From positions 1 through 64,000 of the forward strand of contig JBFKQC010000003.1 of NCBI GenBank assembly GCA_041627895.1: a stretch of DNA of 64,000 nucleotides, read 5' to 3'. Below, piece by piece: positions 17,080 through 25,623 of this stretch. The position numbers and the translations under genes are program-made. Origin of the DNA: JBFKQC01 sp041627895. GTDB lineage: Bacteria > Pseudomonadota > Alphaproteobacteria > Rhodobacterales > Rhodobacteraceae. The stretch's first letter is position 1, and each line of letters begins with the position of its first letter. The notes beneath the pieces are model-generated. The model saw only the letters and a program-made list of their open reading frames with translations, made no database searches and was not told the DNA's origin.

Positions 17080-19518
17080 CTATGCCTTCGTGCGCTCGGA
17101 TTTCGGATCGTACATCGGCCGCAGCGACGCCTCGGCCGTGACGCGGGTGCCGGCCACCTCGATCGCATAGGACGAGGCCAGCACATCCGCGGCGGTTTCG
17201 CCCTTGCAGGGCACGTATCCCATACCGATGGCACCGCCCAGCGTATGGCCGTAATTGCCCGACGAGAGATAGCCTACGACCGCGCCGTCGCGGATCACCG
17301 GCTCGTTGTGATAGAGCAGCGGCCCGGGATCGGTCAGGCGGAACTGCACCAGGCGCCTGTCCAGACCGTCATCCTGCTTTCGCAGCACCGCGTCGCGGCC
17401 GATGAAACCGGGCTTGGCGGTCTTCACCGCAAATCCCAGCCCGGCCTCCAGCACGTGATCCTCGCAGGTGATGTCGTGGCCGAAATGCCGGAACGCCTTT
17501 TCGATCCGGCAGGAATCCATCATGTGCATGCCGCAAAGCCGCGCGCCCATGGCCTGCGCCTCGTCCCACAGCGCTTCGAAAACATGGCCGCACATGTCGG
17601 CGCCGACATATAGCTCCCAGCCCAGCTCGCCCACGTAGGACACGCGATGCGCCCGCGCCAGGCCGAGGCCGATCTCGATTTCCTGCGCCGTGCCGAAGGG
17701 GTTGGCATCGTTCGAGAAATCCGCGGGCGAAACGGCCTGCATCAGCCGCCGCGCGTTCGGGCCCATCACCGCCAGAACGCCTTCGGCCGCGGTCACGTCG
17801 GTGATCGCCACGCGGCGCTCGCCGGCATGGCGCATCAGCCACGTCTGATCGGCAAGCCGCGTCGCCGCCGGCGTGACGACCAGATAGGCGGTCTCCGACA
17901 GCCGCGTCACCGTCACGTCGGCCTCGATCCCGCCCGAGGCGTTCAGGAACTGGGTATATACGATCCGCCCCGCCGGCACCGAAAGGTCATTGCCGCAGAC
18001 GTGGTTCAGGAAGTCCTCGGCGTCCGGTCCCTCGACCCGCAGCTTGCCGAAGGACGACATGTCGTAGAGGCCGACGTTCTCGCGCACCGCGCGGTGTTCG
18101 CGGGCCGCATTCCCGAACCAGTTCTGCCGGCCCCAGGAATAGCGGTATTCGCGCGCCTCGCCGGGCTCGGCGAACCAGTTCGCCCGTTCCCAGCCCGCGA
18201 TCTCGCCAAACACCGCGCCCCGTTCGGCAAGGTGGGCGTGAAACGGCGTCCGCCGGACGCCCCGCGCGGTGGCCTTCTGGCGGTAGGGGAAGTGGTCGGC
18301 GTAAAGCAGCCCCAGCGTCTCGGTCGCGCGCTCGCGCAGATAGCGCCTGTTGCCCTGGAACGGCTGCATCCGCGCGATGTCGACGTCGCCCAGGTCGAAT
18401 GGCCTTTGCCCGGTGTCCATCCACGCCGCCAGCGCCATGCCCGCGCCGCCGGCCAACTGGATGCCGACCGAGTTGAACCCGGCCGCCACCCAGACATTGT
18501 CCATCTCGGGACAGAGGCCGAGGTGATAGGCGTCGTCCGGCGTGAACGATTCCGGGCCGTTGAAGAAGGTGTGGATGCCCGCGTCGGCCAGCATCGGCAT
18601 CCGGTTCACCGCCGCCTCGAGGATCGGCTCGAAATGGTCGAAGTCCTCGGGCAGCTGGTCGAACTCGAAGTCGTCCGGGATCGGCCCCCAGGGTTTCGAC
18701 ACCGGCTCGAAAGCGCCGAGCATGATCTTGCCGGCGTCCTCCTTGTAATAGGCGCATTCGTCGGGCACCCGCAGCACCGGAAGCTGGCTGAGCCCCGCGA
18801 TCGGTTCCGAGACGATGTAGAAATGCTCGCAGGCCTGCAGCGGCACGTTGGTGCCCAGCATCCGGCCCACATCGTGCCCCCACATGCCGGCGCAGTTGAT
18901 CACGTGCTCGCAGGCGATATGCCCGCGCCCGCCGGCCGCATCTTGCCAGTCGAGCCCGGTGATCCGGCGGCCCTCGCGGCGCACGCCCGCGACCCTGGTG
19001 CGCTCGAGGACCTGCGCGCCGCGCTGCCGGGCGCCTTTGGCCAGGGCCAGCGCGATGTTCGCCGGGTCGCCCTGCCCGTCCTTCGGCAGGTAGACGCCCG
19101 CCGCGACGCCTTCGGTGTTCAGGTGCGGATAACGCGCCTTGACTTCACCCGGCGCGATCTCTTCGATCTCGACTCCGAAGGCCCGCGCCATCGAGGCCGA
19201 TCGGAAAAGCTCTTCTTTCCGCTCGGCGGTCAGCGCCACGGTGATCGAGCCGACGCGGCGGAACCCGGTCGCCACCCCGGTCTCGGCCTCGAGCGCCCCG
19301 TAAAGCTCCTGGCTGTACTTCGCCAGCCGGGTCATGTTCGCCGTCGCGCGAAGCTGCGCGATCAGCCCGGCGGCGTGCCAGGTGGTGCCCGAGGTCAGTG
19401 CCTTGCGTTCCAGCAGGACGACGTCCGACCAGCCCGCCTTGGTCAGGTGATAGGCCACCGAACAGCCGACGACACCGCCGCCGACGATCACCGCGCGGGC
19501 ATGTGTTGGAACGCTCAT
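17080..19518 (-). CDS. FAD-dependent demethylase with GcvT domain (dimethylglycine/sarcosine dehydrogenase family), copy 1
   Basis: 812 residues, two-part enzyme. Residues 1-390 are a DAO-type FAD domain: VIVGGGVVGCSVAYHL binds the dinucleotide and SGTTWHAAG carries the His that is covalently flavinylated in dimethylglycine and sarcosine dehydrogenases. Residues about 430-800 form the GcvT/FAO_M tetrahydrofolate-binding part (FGKLRVEGPDAEDFLNHVCG, VGELGWELYV). The enzyme oxidatively removes an N-methyl group and passes formaldehyde to tetrahydrofolate. It is the last gene of the 24042-17080 operon and a paralogue of the 21026-23476 gene. Exact substrate (dimethylglycine, sarcosine or another N-methyl compound) is not resolved. 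Confidence 0.88.
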   Translation of the reverse strand: MSVPTHARAVIVGGGVVGCSVAYHLTKAGWSDVVLLERKALTSGTTWHAAGLIAQLRATANMTRLAKYSQELYGALEAETGVATGFRRVGSITVALTAERKEELFRSASMARAFGVEIEEIAPGEVKARYPHLNTEGVAAGVYLPKDGQGDPANIALALAKGARQRGAQVLERTRVAGVRREGRRITGLDWQDAAGGRGHIACEHVINCAGMWGHDVGRMLGTNVPLQACEHFYIVSEPIAGLSQLPVLRVPDECAYYKEDAGKIMLGAFEPVSKPWGPIPDDFEFDQLPEDFDHFEPILEAAVNRMPMLADAGIHTFFNGPESFTPDDAYHLGLCPEMDNVWVAAGFNSVGIQLAGGAGMALAAWMDTGQRPFDLGDVDIARMQPFQGNRRYLRERATETLGLLYADHFPYRQKATARGVRRTPFHAHLAERGAVFGEIAGWERANWFAEPGEAREYRYSWGRQNWFGNAAREHRAVRENVGLYDMSSFGKLRVEGPDAEDFLNHVCGNDLSVPAGRIVYTQFLNASGGIEADVTVTRLSETAYLVVTPAATRLADQTWLMRHAGERRVAITDVTAAEGVLAVMGPNARRLMQAVSPADFSNDANPFGTAQEIEIGLGLARAHRVSYVGELGWELYVGADMCGHVFEALWDEAQAMGARLCGMHMMDSCRIEKAFRHFGHDITCEDHVLEAGLGFAVKTAKPGFIGRDAVLRKQDDGLDRRLVQFRLTDPGPLLYHNEPVIRDGAVVGYLSSGNYGHTLGGAIGMGYVPCKGETAADVLASSYAIEVAGTRVTAEASLRPMYDPKSERTKA

Positions 19519-19591
19519 CTGGTGTCCCTCCGGTCGTCACGGCACGCCTTCCCCATCCTGCCGGAAGGGCGATCGAGCGGGCGGCCGCGAT

Positions 19592-20050
19592 TCATGGATA
19601 CATCTCCGCGAACCGCGCCTTGTAAAGCGCGATCATCTCGGCCTCGGCCGCGCCGGTGTCGTAGACCGGCGACGACAGCGGCAGTGCCTCGTCGACCGGC
19701 ACCTTGACGATCATGTTGATGCGGCCGGCCAGATCGCCCCAGAGCGCGGCGAACCGCGGCAGCAGCGCTTCGAACTCGGGCGTAGCGGGGCGCAGGAACG
19801 CCGCGCGGCCGCGGATGCGCACGCCCTTGCGGGTAAACTGGTCGACAAAGTTGACCTCGAGTTCCGGATTGACCGTCAGGTTCGCCACGGTCTGCGGCGA
19901 GCGGATTTCGCCGAACGCGACGGTCTCGTCATCGACTACGATGAAGGTGCCCTTGGGCGAGACGTTCGGCCGCCCGCCCGGCGTGACCGTGGCGACGAAG
20001 CCGAGCCGCCACATCTCGATGGTGCGGATCGCGGATGCGGTCAGTTTCAT
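19592..20050 (-). CDS. Pyridoxamine 5'-phosphate oxidase family protein
   Basis: 152-residue split-barrel flavin-binding protein. The region MWRLGFVATVTPGGRPNVSPKGTF is the typical N-terminal strand pair of PNPOx-like proteins, and KGVRIRGRAAFL lies in the barrel core. The C-terminal PNPOx dimerisation tail is absent, so it is not the vitamin B6 enzyme. Its ATG overlaps the stop of the homocysteine methyltransferase gene (ATGA), so it belongs to the demethylase operon; a role as flavin- or F420-dependent reductase is possible. Confidence 0.8.
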   Translation of the reverse strand: MKLTASAIRTIEMWRLGFVATVTPGGRPNVSPKGTFIVVDDETVAFGEIRSPQTVANLTVNPELEVNFVDQFTRKGVRIRGRAAFLRPATPEFEALLPRFAALWGDLAGRINMIVKVPVDEALPLSSPVYDTGAAEAEMIALYKARFAEMYP

Positions 20051-20922
20051 GCAGCAAGCCTCCGTCGGATTTCGGCGATATGCGCGGGGCCTACCTCGCA
20101 GCAGCCGCCGACCAAGGTCGCGCCCTGCCCGATCCAGCCGTCGACGAAATCGGCATAGGCCGCGGGGCCCAGATCGCTGCGCCGCTCCAGCGCGTCGACC
20201 GTGGACGCGGCGCCGAGGAACCCCTCGCCGATCCTGGTGAAGCCGTTGGCATAGGCGCCGAAGGGAAGGCCGAAGCCCTTGACGATCTCCAGCCCCGCCG
20301 CTACCGCCTCGGGCCGCGAGCAGTTGATCAGCACCGCGTCCGGTCCGTGCCGCGCGACGATGCCGGACAGATCGCCCAGCGCCTCGCCCGAGCGCAGCCG
20401 CGTGCCATCGAAATCGTCCACCGTGACCGCCAGCCAGACCGGCCTGCCCGATGGCATCGCGGCGCGCAGCGCGCCGTCGGCCTGGTCGACCGACGACATG
20501 GTCTCGATCAGGAAAAGATCGACCCGGTCCCGCATCAGCGCGACGTTCTCGGCGTAAAGCTCCGCCGCCTCGGCCGCGGGCGGGCAGATGTCGGGCCGGT
20601 AGGACGCGATCAGCGGCCCGAGCGACCCGGCGATCCGGCCGGACCCGTGCGCCGCGCGCGCTGCCTCGGCGGCGCTCAGCGCTATGTCGATCAGCCCCGG
20701 CACGCTGTCCTCGAGCCCGACGCGCCTCAGCCGGTCGCGCAGCACCGCGTAGGTGTTGGTGGTGGCGATCTCGGCGCCGGCGGCGAAGAAATCCGCGTGC
20801 ACCTCGCGCACCAGGTCGGGGTGGTCGATCATCACCTGGGTCGACCAGAGCGGGGTTATCCGGTCGTTGGTGCGGCGCACCAGTTCCTGGCCGACGCCGC
20901 CGTCGAGCAGGGTTATCGCCAT
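20047..20922 (-). CDS. Homocysteine S-methyltransferase family protein (BHMT/MmuM-like)
   Basis: 291-residue TIM-barrel methyltransferase. The start LLDGGVGQELVRR is the family signature; zinc ligands are the Cys in LINCSRPEA (about residue 205) and the CC pair in GGCCEVGP (about 273-274). Such enzymes move a methyl group from betaine, S-methylmethionine or a similar donor to homocysteine. Between two dimethylglycine/sarcosine-dehydrogenase paralogues, a betaine-type donor is attractive: one methyl would go to homocysteine, the others to folate. That pathway is inference. The PNPOx-like gene is coupled by a four-base overlap. Confidence 0.85.
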   Translation of the reverse strand: MAITLLDGGVGQELVRRTNDRITPLWSTQVMIDHPDLVREVHADFFAAGAEIATTNTYAVLRDRLRRVGLEDSVPGLIDIALSAAEAARAAHGSGRIAGSLGPLIASYRPDICPPAAEAAELYAENVALMRDRVDLFLIETMSSVDQADGALRAAMPSGRPVWLAVTVDDFDGTRLRSGEALGDLSGIVARHGPDAVLINCSRPEAVAAGLEIVKGFGLPFGAYANGFTRIGEGFLGAASTVDALERRSDLGPAAYADFVDGWIGQGATLVGGCCEVGPAHIAEIRRRLAA

Positions 20923-21025
20923 GGCGCCAGCCCGGCGCGCCGCAGGCGCGCCGCCCCCTCGTGTTCAAGCCTGAAAGGCGCAGAAGGGAGGCGGGCGGGG
21001 CCCGCTGCAAGCGGCGGTGTTCGCG

Positions 21026-23476
21026 TCATGCGCGAAGCCTCTCGTTCGCCGGGTCCCAGAGCGGCCGGTCGGCCTGGATCGCCGCCGGATAGCGCGTGCC
21101 GAAGATCTCGACCTCCAGCGCCTGTCCCTCGACCGCCAGATCGGCGCGGATCATCGCCAGCGCGACGCAGGCATTCACGCGGTAGCCCCAGCCGCCCGAC
21201 GTCACCTCGCCCACGACCTCGTCCCCGTCCCAGATCGTCGACATGTAGGGCGGGTCCTGGTCGCCCGCCTCGACGATCAGCGTGGCGAAGCGCTTGGTCA
21301 CGCCCCGCTGCCTTTCGGCCAGAAGCGCGGCCTTGCCGGGGAAGTCCTGCGGCTTGTCGAGCCGCGTGAACCGGTCGAGCCCGCCCTGCAGCAGCGAGTA
21401 ATCCGTCGACAGATCGCCCTTCCACGCGCGATAGCCCTTTTCCAGCCGCAGACGGTCCAGCGCCCACATGCCGAAGGGCGTCACGCCGGCCGCCGAAAGC
21501 GCGTCCCAGATCGCCGGCGCGACGGCCGGGTCGCAGTGGATTTCCCAGCCCAGTTCGCCCGCGAAGGAGACGCGGATCAGCGCACAGTCCTGCCCCGCGA
21601 CCTTGCCCTCGAAGCTCACCGACAGCCAGGGGGCCGACAGGTCGTGGCCCTCGGTCAGAGGGGCGAGGATGTCGCGCGTCTTCGGGCCGGTCACGAGGAT
21701 GCACTCGACCTCGCGCGTGTGGTCGCTGATCTCGACCCCGTCGGGCGCCTGCCGCCAGAGCCACTCGAAATCGTGCCACTGGGGGGCGGCGGCGGTGATC
21801 AGGCCCACGTCATCTTCGGAATGCACCATGCAGGACATCTCGGTCACGATCCGGCCGCGGGCGTCGGGGAAATAGACCAGCCCGACGCGCCCCGGCGCGG
21901 GCAGCCGCGAGGCGGTCAGGCCGTCGACGAAATCCCGCGCGCCGGGGCCTTCGACCTTGATCCGGGTAAAGCCGGTGATCGGCAGCATGCCCGCATGGTC
22001 GCGCACCGCCTCGCATTCCGCCTTGATGCGCGGCTCCCACGGGCCGTTCCGGTCCCAGGTCTGGGTCGCCGCTTCGGAGGTGTCGTCGTCCGGCCCGGCA
22101 TACCAGTTCGCCCGCTCCCAGCCGTTATAGGGGCCGAACACGGCGCCTGCCGCCCGCATCCGCGAGTGCAGCGTCGACAACTTCCTGTCGCGCCCCGCGG
22201 GCCAGGTGTGGTGCGGGAAGTGCATCGCGTATTCGTGGCCGTAGACCTCGACCCCCTTGGCGAGGCAATAGTCGCGGTCGGCGTAATCGGTGAACCGGCG
22301 CGGATCGAGCGACCAGCAATCCCACTCGGTCTGGCCCTCGGTCACCCATTCGGCGAGAATCTTCCCCGCGCCGCCCGCCTGGGCGATGCCGAAGGTGAAG
22401 ACGCAGGCCTCGAAGGCGTTGGGAACCCCAGGCATCGGCCCGATCAGCGGGTTGCCGTCGGGCGCGTAGGGGATCGGCCCGTTGATCACCTTGCTGATGC
22501 CCGCCTGTCCCAGAAGCGGCACGCGCGCCATGGCGTCCTCGATGTAATGCTCCAGCCGGTCGAGATCGTCGGGGTAAAGCTGGAACGAGAAATCCTCGGG
22601 CATCGGGTCGTCAGGCGTCACCCAGTGCGCCTTGCAGTTCCGCTCGTAGGGGCCGAGGTTCAGCCCGGCCTTTTCCTGGCGCAGGTAATAGGACACGTCG
22701 ACGTCGCGCAGCAGCGGCAGCTTGCGCCCCTGCTCGGCGGACCATGTCGCGATTTCGGGGATCTCGTCGCTCAGCAGGTACTGGTGGCTCATCACCATCA
22801 TCGGCACCGTGCGTCCGCCGAAGGGCTTGAACCACTCGCCCACCCGCTGCGCATAGTACCCGGCGGCGTTGACCACGTAGTCGCAGCGGATGTCGCCCTT
22901 GGGCGTATACACCACCCATTCGCCGTTCGCGCGGCTGACCCCGGTCGCAGGCGTGAACCGCAGCACCTTCGCGCCCATGTCCCGCGCGCCCTTGGCCAGC
23001 GCCTGGGTCAGCTGCGCGGGGTCGATGTCGCCGTCGGCCGGATCGTAGAGCGCGCCTTCCAGGTCATGCGTCTCGATGAACGGATAGCGCTCCCTGACCT
23101 CGGCGGGCGAGATCATCTCGAGCGCCATCCCCTGATAGCGCCCCATGCCGCAGGCGCGGTGGAACTCCTGCATCCGCTCGGTCGAATGCGCCAGCCGGAT
23201 CGAGCCGGTGACGTGGTAGTTCATCGGATAATCCACCGCCGCGCCCAGCCCGCGGTAGAGTTCGGTCGAGTAGCGCTGCATGTTCATCACCGCCCAGCCG
23301 GTCGAGAAGGTCGGCACGTTGCCGGCGGCATGCCAGGTGGACCCGGCGGTCAGTTCGTTCTTTTCCAGCAGCACGCAGTCGGTCCAGCCGGCGCGGGCCA
23401 GGTGATAGAGCGACGAGGCGCCCACCGCGCCGCCGCCGATGATCACCACGCGGGCCGTTGTCGGGAAATCGGACAT
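21026..23476 (-). CDS. FAD-dependent demethylase with GcvT domain, copy 2
   Basis: 816 residues, same architecture as the 17080-19518 protein: FAD domain with VVIIGGGAVGASSLYHLA and the flavinylation motif AGSTWHAAGN, then a GcvT-like half with TGFTRIKVEGPGARDF and SFAGELGWEIHCDP. The two paralogues are clearly diverged, so they probably handle successive or different methylated amines. The gene begins 11 bases after the XRE-cupin regulator stop, suggesting one transcript and direct control by it. The start ATG at 23476 is preceded by a weak SD (AAAGG). Confidence 0.88.
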   Translation of the reverse strand: MSDFPTTARVVIIGGGAVGASSLYHLARAGWTDCVLLEKNELTAGSTWHAAGNVPTFSTGWAVMNMQRYSTELYRGLGAAVDYPMNYHVTGSIRLAHSTERMQEFHRACGMGRYQGMALEMISPAEVRERYPFIETHDLEGALYDPADGDIDPAQLTQALAKGARDMGAKVLRFTPATGVSRANGEWVVYTPKGDIRCDYVVNAAGYYAQRVGEWFKPFGGRTVPMMVMSHQYLLSDEIPEIATWSAEQGRKLPLLRDVDVSYYLRQEKAGLNLGPYERNCKAHWVTPDDPMPEDFSFQLYPDDLDRLEHYIEDAMARVPLLGQAGISKVINGPIPYAPDGNPLIGPMPGVPNAFEACVFTFGIAQAGGAGKILAEWVTEGQTEWDCWSLDPRRFTDYADRDYCLAKGVEVYGHEYAMHFPHHTWPAGRDRKLSTLHSRMRAAGAVFGPYNGWERANWYAGPDDDTSEAATQTWDRNGPWEPRIKAECEAVRDHAGMLPITGFTRIKVEGPGARDFVDGLTASRLPAPGRVGLVYFPDARGRIVTEMSCMVHSEDDVGLITAAAPQWHDFEWLWRQAPDGVEISDHTREVECILVTGPKTRDILAPLTEGHDLSAPWLSVSFEGKVAGQDCALIRVSFAGELGWEIHCDPAVAPAIWDALSAAGVTPFGMWALDRLRLEKGYRAWKGDLSTDYSLLQGGLDRFTRLDKPQDFPGKAALLAERQRGVTKRFATLIVEAGDQDPPYMSTIWDGDEVVGEVTSGGWGYRVNACVALAMIRADLAVEGQALEVEIFGTRYPAAIQADRPLWDPANERLRA

Positions 23477-23487
23477 CGGTCAGCCTT

Positions 23488-24042
23488 TCAGTAGACAGGA
23501 GGAGAGATCACCCAGACCGCCACGGCCGGGATGTCGTAGGGATTCGCCCAGCGCAGCGTCTCGCCGCGGACGCGAAAGCTGTCGCCAGCAGCGAGGGTGA
23601 ACTTGTCGGCGCCGAGCCAGACGTCGAGCCTGCCGGAGACGATCACCGCCAGTTCCGCGGTCGGGCGGTTGACCGGGCCGCGGCGCGCGGCACCGGGCAG
23701 GAAGGTGGAGTGGACGACTTCGAAGGAATCGGTGAGGTCGGGCGACAGCAATTCCTCGACCAGGCCCTTTTCGCGCTCGCCGATGGCGCGGCGGGCATCC
23801 TTGCGCACGATCCGGCCGGCCTCGCGGCCGGGCGCCTCCGGCATCGCGAACAGCGAGACCGGCACTTCCAGCAGCCGCGCCAGCGCCGCGACCTCGGCGG
23901 CGTCGACCTGGCTGATGTCGCGCTCGACCTGGCTCAGCCAGCCGACGGACTTGCCCAGCCGGGAGGCGACGGCTTCCAGCGTCAGCCCGCGCGACTTGCG
24001 CAAGCTGCGCAGATCGGCGCCGAGGGTGCGAAGTTCGCCCAT
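23488..24042 (-). CDS. XRE-family regulator with C-terminal cupin
   Basis: 184 residues. An HTH_3 domain spans about residues 7-62 (LRSLRKSRGLTLEAVASRLG, SVGWLSQVERDIS) and a small beta-barrel cupin occupies about 110-184 (IVSGRLDVWLGADKFTLAAGDSF). Regulators of this build sense small ligands and control catabolic operons, often those for amines or amino acids. It heads the demethylase operon. A 25-base inverted repeat (24041-24065) covers its start codon and SD, and a second half-palindrome lies at 24092-24101, so autoregulation is likely. The start is the ATG at 24042 with GGGAGGA upstream. Confidence 0.9.
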   Translation of the reverse strand: MGELRTLGADLRSLRKSRGLTLEAVASRLGKSVGWLSQVERDISQVDAAEVAALARLLEVPVSLFAMPEAPGREAGRIVRKDARRAIGEREKGLVEELLSPDLTDSFEVVHSTFLPGAARRGPVNRPTAELAVIVSGRLDVWLGADKFTLAAGDSFRVRGETLRWANPYDIPAVAVWVISPPVY

Positions 24043-24065
24043 GAAATTCCTCCCGGGAATTTCAT
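24041..24065. promoter_or_regulatory. Inverted-repeat operator candidate at the XRE start
   Basis: ATGAAATTCC and GGAATTTCAT are a perfect ten-base inverted repeat separated by five bases. A related site, GGAAATTTCAT, recurs at 24091-24101. Both are the only AT-rich patches in the immediate region and overlap the translation start of the XRE gene, which fits autorepression. Confidence 0.6.
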
Positions 24066-24150
24066 GGGGCGGAGTCGTGAAAAAGTCAAAGGAAATTTCA
24101 TGCCGCGCCGCGGCGCGTGGACGGCGCAGCGGGCGGCGCGGCGAGCGGTG

Positions 24151-24288
24151 TCAGATGCAGGCCCAGTCGGTGAAGACCTGCCCCGGCGCGGGCGCGCGGC
24201 GCTTCAGTTCGGCGCGGCGGCGGCGGGCCTCGAGGCTGAGCGGGCGAAGGCGGGGCTTGGCGGGGCGATATGCGGGTTGATGTTCCAT
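24151..24288 (-). CDS. Candidate 45-aa basic small protein
   Basis: Minus-strand frame MEHQPAYRPAKPRLRPLS... rich in Arg and Pro with a helical-looking ARRRRAELKRR core, ending in GQVFTDWACI. The C-terminus with F, W and C looks protein-like, and codon third positions are GC-rich. No strong SD is visible. It lies between the demethylase operon promoter and the repeat copy C. Family unknown to me; coding status needs evidence from conservation or translation data. Confidence 0.4.
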   Translation of the reverse strand: MEHQPAYRPAKPRLRPLSLEARRRRAELKRRAPAPGQVFTDWACI

Positions 24289-24340
24289 GCCCGTGGGTCG
24301 GGCGAGCGACGCCGATGGTTCAAAGAACCCGTCCGCGGCT

Positions 24341-24367
24341 TCTTCTCGTCAGAAATACGCATGTCCC
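24341..24367 (-). repeat. Dispersed box repeat, copy C
   Basis: Plus strand CTCGTCAGAAATACGCATG, the best preserved of three copies in the window (A at 7139, B at 11148). It is followed 53 bases later by the terminator hairpin at 24420-24442, so copy C shows the presumed complete unit of about 100 bases. Confidence 0.75.
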
Positions 24368-24419
24368 GGCCCGCCACCCGCGCCACGCCCGGAACGGGGC
24401 GTCGCGTGGAGGCTTGCGG

Positions 24420-24442
24420 AAAAAGAGCGCGCGGTAGCGCAC
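24420..24442 (-). terminator. Intrinsic terminator after citrate synthase (hairpin half of repeat copy C)
   Basis: On the minus strand GTGCGC pairs with GCGCGC over a TACC loop and runs into CTCTTTTTCC, 14 bases past the citrate synthase stop. Stem, loop and T-tract make this a credible rho-independent terminator. Confidence 0.7.
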
Positions 24443-24455
24443 AATATGACAGGCG

Positions 24456-25589
24456 CTACCGCTCCGAGATCGGCACCCAGGCGCGGGGCGCGGGGCCGTC
24501 ATAAAGCGTCAGGGGCCGGATCAGGATGTTGCGGCGCACCTGTTCGAGGCACTGGATCACCCAGCCCGGCATCCGGCCGATGGCGAAGATCGGCACGTAC
24601 AGATCCATCGGGATGCCGTGCAGCTGGTAGATCACGCCCGAATAGAAATCGACATTCACGTTCAGCCCGTGGCGCGCATAGGGCTTCATCGCCTCGACCA
24701 CGGCCTGCAGGATTTCGTACCACTCGGGCTGGCCCATCTCGCGGCCGAGGCGCTCGACGCCGTCGCGCATGTGCCGTGCGCGCGGGTCCTCGGTGCGGTA
24801 GACCCGGTGGCCGAAACCGGTGACCGCCTCGCGCGCGGCGCGCTTGGTCTTGACGTATCGGGCGGCGTTCTCGGGCGCGCCGATCTCGCGCACCATCTTC
24901 ATCACGTCCTCGGCGGCGCCACCATGCGCCGGGCCGGCAAGGGTGGATAGCGCGGTGACGATGGCGCCGTGCAGGTTCGCCTCGGTCCCCACCGTGACCC
25001 GTGCGGCGAAGGACGACGCGTTCGCACCGTGCTCGGCATGCAGGATGAAATCCAGGTCCGCCAGCCGGGTCGCATCGTCCGAGGGCGGCTTGCCCTTCAG
25101 CATCCAAAGCCAGTTCGCGGCGTGGCCCAGCGCAGGATCGGGCGCCACCGGCGCGCGCCCGTTGCGGATGTTGTCATGCGCCGCGACGATCACCGGCACC
25201 TGCGCCGTCAGGCGCACGCCGTTCCGCAGGAATGCCGCCTCGCCCAACTCGCGGCTGTCGGGCTCCAGCGCGGCGAGCGCCGAGACCGCGGTGCGCAGCA
25301 CGTCCATCGGATGACCGCCCGCCGTGGCGCGGATGATGTCGTAGACCGCGCCGGGAAGCTCGCGCGCCGCCTTCAGTTCGGCGTCGAAGGCGGCGAGGTC
25401 CGCGGCGGCCGGCAATTCGCCTTGGATCAGCAGCCAGGCGATTTCCTCGAACGTCCCGTGCTCGGCCAGGTCGTTGATGTCGTAGCCGCGATAGCTCAGC
25501 CGGCCCGCCGCCCCGTCGATGTCCGACGCGCCGGAACGCTCGAAATATACGCCCTTCAGGCCGCGGTTGATCTTGACGTCATCGGTCAT
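24456..25589 (-). CDS. Citrate synthase / 2-methylcitrate synthase family
   Basis: 377-residue type II-like citrate synthase. Catalytic residues are the His in GPAHGGAAEDV, the His in GFGHRVYRTEDPRA and the Asp in NVNVDFYSG. The short length and the start GLKGVYFERSGASDIDG are shared by the citrate/2-methylcitrate synthase branch typical of PrpC-like and CitZ-like enzymes. Next to pta, ackA and xsc it would pull acetyl-CoA made from sulfoacetaldehyde into the TCA or glyoxylate cycle. It diverges from pta with only 34 bases between start codons; a terminator follows its stop. Whether acetyl-CoA or propionyl-CoA is preferred cannot be read from sequence. Confidence 0.88.
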   Translation of the reverse strand: MTDDVKINRGLKGVYFERSGASDIDGAAGRLSYRGYDINDLAEHGTFEEIAWLLIQGELPAAADLAAFDAELKAARELPGAVYDIIRATAGGHPMDVLRTAVSALAALEPDSRELGEAAFLRNGVRLTAQVPVIVAAHDNIRNGRAPVAPDPALGHAANWLWMLKGKPPSDDATRLADLDFILHAEHGANASSFAARVTVGTEANLHGAIVTALSTLAGPAHGGAAEDVMKMVREIGAPENAARYVKTKRAAREAVTGFGHRVYRTEDPRARHMRDGVERLGREMGQPEWYEILQAVVEAMKPYARHGLNVNVDFYSGVIYQLHGIPMDLYVPIFAIGRMPGWVIQCLEQVRRNILIRPLTLYDGPAPRAWVPISER

Positions 25590-25623
25590 CTGGGTCTCCT
25601 AGGCCGGCAGCACGGGGGCCGGC

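Noticed and set aside
24341..24367. A protein start within the box repeat (minus-strand frame MRISDEK...)
   Set aside because: Downstream residues are not conserved among copies and copy B lacks the ATG; conservation is at DNA level only.
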